In this document: piece by piece, positions 56,721 through 64,000 of the stretch | Layout: each line of letters opens with the position of its first letter | Position numbering within the stretch: position 1 is the stretch's first letter | DNA from: Asterias amurensis | Lineage: Eukaryota; Echinodermata; Asteroidea; Forcipulatida; Asteriidae | NCBI RefSeq assembly: GCF_032118995.1 | Contig: NC_092666.1 | Coordinates: forward strand, 6,832,501-6,896,500 | Reading direction: 5' to 3' | Length of the DNA: 64,000 nt | Program-made: the position numbers and the translations under genes | Notes under the pieces: model-generated | What the model saw: only the letters and a program-made list of their open reading frames with translations | What the model was told of the DNA's origin: nothing | Database searches by the model: none

Positions 56721-57109
56721 TTAAAGGCAGTGGACACTTTTGGTAATTACTCAAAATAATTATTAGCATAAAGGCGTACTTGGTGACAAATAATGGGAAC
56801 AGGTTGATAGTATTAAACATTGTGAGAAACGGCTCCCTCTGAAGTAATGCAGTTTTCGGAATAGAAGTAATTTTCCATGAATTTGATTTCGAGACCTCAG
56901 ATTTAGAATTTGAGGTCTCGAAATCAAGCATCTGGTAGCACACAACTTCCTGTGACAAGGGTGTTTTCTTTTTCATTATTATCTCGCAACTTCGGCGACC
57001 GATTGAGCTCAAATTTTCACAGCTTTGTTAATTAATGCATATAATGTTGAGATACACCAACTGTGAAGAGAAGTCTTTAGAAATTACCATTAGTGTACAC
57101 TGCCTTTAA
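56721..57109. mobile_element. MITE family A, right copy of 10,074 element
   Basis: Starts TTAAAGGCAGTGGACACTTT and ends GTACACTGCCTTTAA. Confidence 0.95.
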
Positions 57110-58047
57110 CTAAAACAAAAACGAAACAAGAAACGAGAATGTCCAAAATTACAGACACCTAGGTAGCACCATATCGACTCGTAAAACAAGAAGTATTATT
57201 CGAGTTTACAGATCACACTTAAAGCTTAATTCACACGAGAGCACTTTTAGCAAGGGTCCATTGCTAAATTGTAGCATGGTTGTTAAATTTTACAAAGATG
57301 TAGTCATGTGAAAGGACAACAATTTGTTTCTACTGCCCAAGTGTTCTTGCGAAATTTTGTTAAACATTGCTACAGTTAAGCAAGGGGCCCCAGTTAAACA
57401 GAACGTAGACCAAGAACTTGGACAGTAAAATTAACCGATCAGAATGATTTCAGTGATTTGTTTTCAGTCCTTTCCTGCATACAAGATACAAGGCACTTGG
57501 CATGTAAGGAAAAATCAACCAAATAAATGTGGCGATTCAACAATATACATTAAAAGCCTACCACCATATCAATTGTTTGTTAAAATTAAATTCATGATTC
57601 TCACTTCTAAGATACCAAATAAGCCACACAGATAGATTTAATGTGATTTGGTGTCTACCTTAAAGCTCAGATACACGGCATCCTATACGCAGGAGAAAAT
57701 GGTTATTTGAGTGTGAAACAATATCAGGGTGATAGTATAATAGTGAAAGTGGCCTTTGAATAAAAGTTTTTTTATCTAAGACTTATAAGAACATGCCTAA
57801 GTTTATAACCCAAGAGGGGTTGTGGCCCAAAGATTAAAAGTAACATTTAAACCCGTTTTTTAAACTGGTTAAAAACTTACTTTATTTACAGAGTTAAAAC
57901 AGAGACTTGGCATTTGGCATCTTGTAAATGGCAAGACACTCAGCAGATCAAGCCAGAAATACAATCTTATTACATACATTTCAATGCATACAGACGGAGG
58001 ACAAGTTGCATCAAACATTATTAAACTAGCCTCTACATTTGAAATGT
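57110..58047. other. AT-rich interval, right copy
   Basis: Counterpart of 10,463-11,418, lacking 18 bp (TTACAACCATGCTAAAAT in the left copy) near 57,378. No gene seen. Confidence 0.5.
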
Positions 58048-58398
58048 TCAAAGGCACTGGACACATTTGGTTATTGTCAAAGACCAGTTTTCTCATTGGT
58101 GTATCTCAAAATATGCTTTAAATAGCAAACCTGTCAAGATTTGAAATCAACTGGTCATCGAGCTTGCAAGATTATAATGAAAGAAAAAAACACCCTTGTC
58201 GCAAAAGTTTCGAGACATCAGCTGATAACTCAGCTGAGGTCTTGAATTCAATGCAAATGTTTTTGCGAGAAATTACATCTTTCTAAAAAACTACGTTACT
58301 TCAGAGAGATCCGTTTCTCACAATGTTTTATACCATAAACAGCTCTCCATTGCTAACAATTATTTTAGGTAATTGCCGTTAGTGTCCAGTGCCTTTAA
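58048..58398. mobile_element. MITE family A, right copy of 11,419 element
   Basis: Same ends and interior as the left copy. Confidence 0.9.
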
Positions 58399-58513
58399 TA
58401 AAACAGAAAAAAGTTGAATTAAATACATTGATTAATTTCTTCAAATAAAAAATGACCCTAGCAGGACTGAGTAGAAAGTTTGGTTGCAATTTTCAATCTA
58501 ACCTTGTCAAAAA

Positions 58514-58876
58514 AAAGACACTGAACACATTTTGGTAACTGTCAAAGACCAGTCTTCTCACTTAGTGTATCTCAACATCTTGAACTCAACTGTTCATACT
58601 ATGAAGTTGTGAGATAATAATGGGAGAAAAAAACTCTTGTCACACGAAGTTGTGTGATTTCAGATGCCTGAATTTGAGACCTCAAAATCAGTTCTGAGGT
58701 CGTGAAATCAAATTCAATTATTTCAGTGAGAATTACTTCTTTCTAAAAAACCACATTACTTCAGAGGGAGCTGTTTATCACAATGCTCCCCAACAGCTCC
58801 CCAATGCTTGTTGCCAAAAAAGTTTGTATGCTAACAATTATTTTGAGCAATTACCAAAAGTGTCCAGTGCTTTTTT
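58514..58876. mobile_element. MITE family A, right copy of 11,885 element
   Basis: Same ends and interior as the left copy. Confidence 0.88.
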
Positions 58877-59110
58877 AATAAAATAATGTCCGAGCTACTC
58901 AGGACATAATAATAAGTGACAAATGCATGAAACGCCAATTTCACCATAGTTGCATACATGAGTGTTATAGACATAATAAACAGATTGTTTTCGAATTTGA
59001 AAACCATTAAAACACATTACTTGAAAGTGTTATAACTTCACAAAATGTCACTACTTTTACTTCGAAGTCACACCAATTTTCGAAATGATAAATAAAACTT
59101 GTTTATCATA

Positions 59111-59463
59111 GAGTATCGCTGCCGAGTGGTTAAGAGCATCGAATTCAAGTTCTGCCTGAATTCACCGGAGTGTGGGTTCAAATCCCGGTCGTGACACTTG
59201 TGTCCTTGAGCAAGATACTTTACTATAATTGCTTCTCTTCATCCAGGGGTATAAATGGGTACCTGCAAGGGTAGAGGTTGATATTGTGAATGAAAAGCTT
59301 TTGGAGTGCACAGCAGCTCGGGGCTGTATACTCCCTAATGGGGAGCTGAGAAAGATTAAAAGCTGGTTTATTGGCTCAATGACCAGGGGACTAATGTAAA
59401 GCGCATTGATACGGTTTATTGTGAAATGCGCTATATAAGAACTTGTTATTATTATTATTATAC
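59111..59463 (+). mobile_element. tRNA-derived SINE with CR1/L2-type tail, right copy
   Basis: Counterpart of 12,482-12,833. The A and B boxes are intact. The tail reads TGAAATGCGCTATATAAGAA, which matches the LINE tail better than the left copy (CCCTATATAAG), so the left copy has a mutation. Confidence 0.88.
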
Positions 59464-59801
59464 CATTTTTGATTACTAATAGTTCAGGGTTGAATATCAT
59501 ACCTCCTGATTCGTCTAGGTGTCTGACCAATCTGAGCTGTTGTTTCATTCATTTTATAAGAGGCTTGCTTTGATTGGCCAAGCGAGATTTCTTGTAGTGA
59601 TCCATTTGATTGGCTGGAAAGAGTACTCTCTTGCGAAGAAGTATGTGGTGCTGGCTATCTAAGAAAAATAAAGAAATCCGATAGAAATATAATAATTAAT
59701 TGACTGGGTTTGTTTTGGTGTTAGCTCTTTTTCTTTTCCAAATTAAAAAATACCCTTGGTTGGCCTGCCTGGTATTAACTAAAAGTAATGATAAAACTAA
59801 A

Positions 59802-60845
59802 GTCTTGTAATGTGCACATATCCACCATGCTGGGTGTTCAAGGCGTAGTAAAAACCAAAAACAAAATTAAAGAAAACAGACACAACAAAATTAGTCCTAA
59901 TTGAAAACCTGTGGCATAAGATAAGTTTTGATTAGATTTAAATTTTGTGGTACAAAGAAAAGATCCAAGATTAAGTGGTAGAGAGTGCCAGTACGACGCT
60001 GCACTGTTCCTCACTCCAAAGATTCGAGGAAGAAGCTGAGATGATGGGGATGCACACATCATGGGCAAAAACCAAGATCCAGAACTGTACCAACCTCCGC
60101 CAAACACCTGCTTCAGTCAACGTTGAGGGTAACTCTGTCCAAATTACACAGAAGTTCAGGTATCTCGACTGTGACATCCATTCCTCAGGCTCATCCTCCC
60201 CCGACATTCTCCGACGTCTTGGACTTGCCTCATCCACCTTTGGCCAATGAGATTGTGTCTGGAGAAACAAACGCCTGAAGCTCACAACCAAGCTGAAGGT
60301 ATTTACTACCTGTGTCCTCCTCGTCCTACTCTTTGGCTCAGAAACATGGACACTCCGGGCAGACGACACAGGAAGGCTCCAAGCCTTCAGCCTAAAGTGT
60401 CTACTTCATCACTAATGCAACAATCTCGGAGACCACCATCATTGAGGACATCCCAGAGGATACACCTTCCCATGTGACCATTAAGCTGAATGTCGACGCA
60501 CGGGGAGGATCCCGCCCCTGCCTACCTTGCGGACTTTGAGTATCTGCGTGGCAGCTGTGGCGAAGAGCATTAGAACCCATTGGTTTGGCAGCTTAATGTC
60601 CCCATAATGTATTAAGAGAATGATGACGACGATGATGATGATGATGATGATGATGTTCCAGATGCATGGCAAAGCTGAAGAAAAAGACCTGTCACTCCAT
60701 GAGTGTTGAGACTGGGGTTCAATGAGGAGAAGCATGGAACATGATCAAAGACTCCATGACAAAGTGTTAACTTGAAGCAATTCAGAGATATAGTGGGGAG
60801 CCTTGCCATGTCAATTTCCCCAAGTCCACACTTTCCTGACCCGAA
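59802..60845 (-). mobile_element. LINE E fragment, interrupted, right copy
   Basis: Counterpart of 13,172-14,215. Confidence 0.85.
59987..60655 (+). pseudogene. Inserted reverse transcriptase tail, right copy
   Basis: Counterpart of 13,357-14,025, with the same frame breaks. The (GAT)n tail differs by a few bases. Confidence 0.85.
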
Positions 60846-60890
60846 GTTTGCTGCAAACGCCGGCAATAAAAAAAAAGAAGCTAGGAATAA

Positions 60891-61512
60891 TCTAGACTTG
60901 TGGACAAGTCGTTAAATCGGCCCCACGCGCTGAGATAGTGCTCTCGCGAGATCAATGCTCTTGCGCGAACTGATGGCTCCCCGATTTCGACTCCTTAGCG
61001 CGTGGGGCCGATTTACCGACTTGTCCACAAGTCTAGGATTAATCTTGTGGACAAGTCGTTAAATCGGCCCCTCGGGCTGAGATAGTGCTCTCACGAGATC
61101 AATGCTCTTGCGCGAACTGATGGCTCCCCGATTTCGACTCCTTAGCGCGTGGGGCCGATTTACCGACTTGTCCACAAGTCTAGGATTAATCTTGTGGACA
61201 AGTCGTTAAATCTGCCCCTCGGGCTGAGATAGTGCTCTCATGAGATCAGTGCTCTCGCGTGAACTGATGGCTCCCCGATTTGGACTCCTCAGCGCGTGGG
61301 GTCGATTTAACGACTTGTCCACAAGTCTAGGATGAATCTAGACTTGTGGACAAGTCGTTAAATCTGCCCCTCGGGCTGAGACAGTGCTCTCTCTCGATTA
61401 TGACTCCTCAGAGTCATAATCGGAAACCATCAGTTCACGCGAGAGTGCTCTCATGTGAGCACTATCTCAGCGCGTGGGGCCAATTTAACGACTTGTCCAC
61501 AAGTCTAGGATT
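60891..61512. repeat. Tandem array of palindromic units, 4 units (right copy)
   Basis: Units of 140-165 bp between CTTGTGGACAAGTCGTTAAA and its inverse, at about 60,896, 61,042, 61,193 and 61,343. The left copy has three units. Confidence 0.9.
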
Positions 61513-62384
61513 AATCCCGATCTAGAGTAAGGACAAGTTACTCATCCCAACTTAAGGAAGGGTTCAATGTGTCTTAACTAGTATGGTTACGGAACTTAAC
61601 TCGTCCTAAGCCATTAGATTATATCCTAAGTTAGGAAGAGTTTGGTGAAATCAACGGCTGGTTATACAGTGGATCGCACTCTGTATAATAAACAACTAGC
61701 ATTAGTTGAGTAATTGACTGATTGATTGATTGATTGACTGATTAAAGTTATTTGGTTAAAAATACAGTAAGAACATGCCGAAAAAACACACACACAACAA
61801 CATGAGAAAAAAAATGAAATAAGATAAACCAAAATGTAACGTAAGATAGAAATACTGCACAATTATAACCCCCAAAAATCAACCTTACAATGTCAAAGAC
61901 CAACAAGGTTTTTATACCAATCTTCACAAACTGTTATTTTGTCTGTATTTATTTTGTTTTTCTCTATTGTTACAAACAAGTACACTACCATCAGCTATTG
62001 TTGTAATCTACAAACAAGTACAGTACCATCAGCTATTGTTGTAATCCGAATGAATTATATGAATTGTATGGATTCGTTTGAAAACAATACCTTCTTTAAA
62101 AACTCTGGCAAGCGTATTGGGCAGTCTTCCCTGGTACCAGTCTTTCCAAGCACAGTTTAATAAAAAAGGCAAGGACCTGGAGATACAGATAAGAAGACGG
62201 ATGATAAATTAGCAACACCCCCTGAATACAAAACATTACAAGACATGTTGAAATAAAAATGAATAACGAAATAAATCACAGCAGGACTGGGCACCTATCA
62301 ATGTGGTGGGTGTTGGTACTTAACAAGAAAAATATGAGAGCAGAAAACTAAGTAAGTGAAATCCTTGTAAAGAGAAGTTCATAT
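61513..62384. other. AT-rich interval, right copy
   Basis: Counterpart of 14,758-15,629, including the 38-bp duplication at 61,975-62,048. No gene seen. Confidence 0.55.
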
Positions 62385-62928
62385 GCTCACTATTGGTAAT
62401 GACTCAAAAAAGTTATTAGCATAACACCTTACTTGGTGACGAGTAATGGGGAGAGTTCGATAATAAAGAACATTGTGAAAACATTGTGAGAAACAGCTCC
62501 CTCTGAAGTGACATAGTTTTCGAGTAAAAAGTAGTTTTCCATGAATCTGATTTCAAGACCTCAGATTATTTGCTAACACGTGACGGACAATCCTGCAATC
62601 AAATGGCAAGAATCTGCTTGGGTGTTATATAATATAAAACATTGCGAGAAACAGCTCCCTTTGAAGTGACGTAGTTTACGAGAAAGAAGTAATTTCCACG
62701 AATTTGATTTCAAGACCTCAGATTTATAATTTGAGGTCTCGAAATCAAGCATCTGAAAGCACACAACTTCGTGTGACAAGGGTGTTTTTTATTTCATTCA
62801 TATCTTGCAACTTCGACGACCAATTGAGCTCTAGTTTTCACATGTCTGTTATTTTATGCATATGTTTACATACACCAAGTGCGAAGACTGTTCCTTGACA
62901 ATTACCAATAGCGTCCACTGTCTTTAAA
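62385..62928. mobile_element. MITE family A compound copy at the right breakpoint
   Basis: Identical to the left copy up to about 62,820, then reads CAATTGAGCTCTAGTTTTCA and a different family A right end, finishing at GCGTCCACTGTCTTTAAA. The two halves come from different members of the same family. Confidence 0.88.
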
Positions 62929-62983
62929 GCAGATAATATTCCTGCTTGATGCCCTAACACTCATAACAAGTAATTAGTCGTAC

Positions 62984-63112
62984 CTGAACTGTTTTTCGCA
63001 TTCCCATGCCATCTCCCAATATAGCACCCTCGCCCATCTTATAATGCTGGCACAAGAGCTTCACTCCCTCCCTTTGGTCATCTCTCAAATATCGGTTGAT
63101 AGTTACAGGAAC
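62984..63112 (-). CDS. ERCC6L2: SNF2-family helicase exon, ERCC6L2-like, altered motif I
   Basis: 129-nt exon (43 codons), phase 0 at both ends. The acceptor is preceded by TTTGTTTTCTTTGTGATCAC and ends CCCAGTAG (63,113); the donor is CAG|GTACGA. It begins [20 protein letters not shown] and ends [13 protein letters not shown]. This is the Q-motif-like and motif I segment that opens the ATPase core of SNF2 translocases. The INRYLR-D-QREG wording fits ERCC6L2, a nuclear DNA-repair translocase, best of the families I remember. The usual GDDMGLGKT is GDGMGMRKT here, so the P-loop glycine before the lysine is arginine. This may be a decayed or diverged copy. Upstream exons would lie beyond the window; downstream exons are not seen, because the duplication breakpoint follows at 62,824. 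Confidence 0.78.
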
Positions 63113-63509
63113 CTACTGGGTGATCACAAAGAAAACAAAGATAGGATGAGTTGCTTAGTGTTCTTCAATTACAAGTCATAAATGATTTGTGAGTTTTGTC
63201 TAAAATTGCGTCTGGTTACAAGAATGCCACTTGAAATAAATAAGATGTACATGTAAGATGGAAAAAACCATCATAGCACATGAAAACAGTTATCATTACT
63301 AATAATTACAACAATCAAGCCTTGTCAGTCAACACATTAATTGTGTCGCCAGACACACATGGCCTGAAGGCCACTTCAAGTTATTGCCTTCAATCAACTG
63401 TTTTTCTACAGGATTACCCCCTATACTGTACAGTCCATACAGATTCAGACTTGGGTATAATCTATCTGAAGCCTGGCTGGAAGAGCAGAAAGCACTACCT
63501 CCCCAACTT
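63113..63509. other. Presumed intron, nothing recognised
   Basis: The plus-strand frame at 63,280-63,630 runs into a SINE and is not supported. Confidence 0.45.
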
Positions 63510-63637
63510 TTATGAAGCAATATGGTTACGTGTCTTGCTTAAGAACACAAGTGTAACGACCAGGACTCACATCTGCGTACACTCTACTGATCTAACGCCA
63601 GAGCTTGAATCTGCCGCTCTTAACTGCTAGACCATTA
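63510..63637 (-). mobile_element. tRNA-derived SINE head, minus strand
   Basis: Reverse complement carries TGGTCTAGCAGTTAAGAGCG (A-box region) and CACTTGTGTTCTTAAGCAAG, matching the SINE at 12,482 (AGTGGTTAAGAGC; CACTTGTGTCCTTGAGCAAG). The B box is eroded (TGAGTCCTGGTCG). The 3' part is missing. Confidence 0.7.
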
Positions 63638-63645
63638 CTCGTTAC

Positions 63646-63765
63646 TGTTGTGTTTACGAGCGACTAACAGCTCTAGTCTAATTACCATTAGGTCAAAGGT
63701 GATGTGTGCATGTGCCGACAGGATTGTGATTTGTAGTTTAGATACGAATAAACCGAAGATTCAAC
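63646..63765 (+). repeat. Candidate 5' LTR of a Ty3/Gypsy-like element
   Basis: Starts TGTTGTGTTTACGAG and ends GAAGATTCAACA (TG...CA with TGTTG/CAACA inverted tips). AATAAA occurs at 63,748. It is followed at once by TTGGCGACAAGGAT, the usual primer-site-like start of internal sequence in this group. Only 120 bp long, and the 3' LTR is outside the window, so the left boundary is tentative. Confidence 0.55.
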
Positions 63766-63794
63766 ATTGGCGACAAGGATAATCCGGAAAAATC

Positions 63795-64000
63795 ATGGAG
63801 AAAACATTAATCCCCATATTTGACTGTTTTTCGGAGCCAGCAACCCTTGGACCACGATGGGAAAGGTGGCTAATGTCGTTCGAGCTGTATGCAGACGGCA
63901 AAGGCCATATTATTGGGTCCACCACGGCACCGAAGGTAAAGCAACGACGACGTGCACTAATGCTCCATCTTACCGGACCGGACGTACAGGACATTTTCTT
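63795..64000 (+). CDS. Ty3/Gypsy-like Gag, N-terminal part, cut by window end
   Basis: ATG at 63,795, 30 bp after the candidate LTR, opens a frame of 68 codons to the window edge. Landmarks are PIFDCFSEPATLGPRWERW, FELYADGKG, KQRRRALMLHLTGPDVQDIF. The pattern GPRWERW..SFELYADGKG...RRRALMLHL.GPDVQ is that of the Gag start in invertebrate Ty3/Gypsy retrotransposons, where Gag forms the particle that packages element RNA. No stop in the visible part. It is sense on the plus strand, antisense to the helicase exon. Confidence 0.85.
   Translation, partial: MEKTLIPIFDCFSEPATLGPRWERWLMSFELYADGKGHIIGSTTAPKVKQRRRALMLHLTGPDVQDIF

Larger units (their letters stand above)
44625..62824. repeat. Segmental duplication, right copy
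   Basis: This is the second copy of 1-16,075 and is longer mainly because the 12-bp array is 2.76 kb here against at least 0.99 kb at the left. Features common to both copies keep order, orientation and nesting, so all insertions seen in both predate the duplication. After 62,824 the sequence differs from that after 16,075. Confidence 0.93.

Noticed and set aside
63280-63630. 116-codon plus-strand frame
   Set aside because: Its C-terminal third is the antisense of a tRNA-derived SINE and it is antisense to the presumed helicase intron.

Overview
This is a stretch of eukaryotic, non-coding-dominated genome packed with repeats. There are no operons or ribosome binding sites. Introns with GT/AG sites, truncated CR1/L2-like LINEs with (TTA)n or (GAT)n tails, tRNA-derived SINEs, a Ty3/Gypsy-like LTR element start and many palindromic MITEs point to a marine invertebrate deuterostome. 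The dominant palindromic MITE (ends TTAAAGGCAGTGGACAC) makes me think of an echinoderm, probably a sea star; that is inference from memory, not a search result.

Layout. 1-16,075: a 12-bp minisatellite, ~650-bp tandem repeats, a 1.85-kb inverted-repeat element with nested MITEs, an array of MITE family A copies, a truncated CR1/L2 LINE, a tRNA-SINE, a LINE-in-LINE nest and a tandem palindrome array. 16,075-44,624: single-copy part of the window. It holds a ~120-bp C-rich satellite (16.4-18.4 kb and again 30.9-34.4 kb, split by a 2.6-kb LINE), many MITEs, a 2.4-kb TIR element carrying a LINE, ~230-bp, ~190-bp and 51-bp tandem arrays, a set of GTAC-centred near-palindromes, and a 29-bp minisatellite. 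44,625-62,824: a second copy, about 99% identical by eye, of 1-16,075, starting with a 2.76-kb 12-bp array. 62,824-64,000: different sequence, with one SNF2-helicase (ERCC6L2-like) exon on the minus strand, a SINE, and a Gypsy-like LTR followed by the start of gag.

Genes. The best host-gene evidence is a minus-strand chain of exons at 35,685, 35,492, 34,569, 30,632, 29,652 and 24,944. Their splice sites and phases join into one reading frame of about 186 codons ending in a charged, helix-prone segment; I do not recognise the protein. A serine/proline-rich 120-codon open frame at 23,440-23,078 may be its last exon, but its phase does not fit directly. The second host gene is the ERCC6L2-like exon at 63,112-62,984, whose ATP-binding motif I is altered. 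Everything else coding is retrotransposon-derived.

The most useful observations are the 46-kb-spaced duplication whose breakpoint lies inside a MITE, a LINE insertion with its empty site preserved next to it, three unrelated palindromic families sharing TTAA-AG ends, the GTAC palindrome array, and the two host genes. The duplication could be real or an unpurged haplotype in the assembly; this cannot be decided from the sequence alone.
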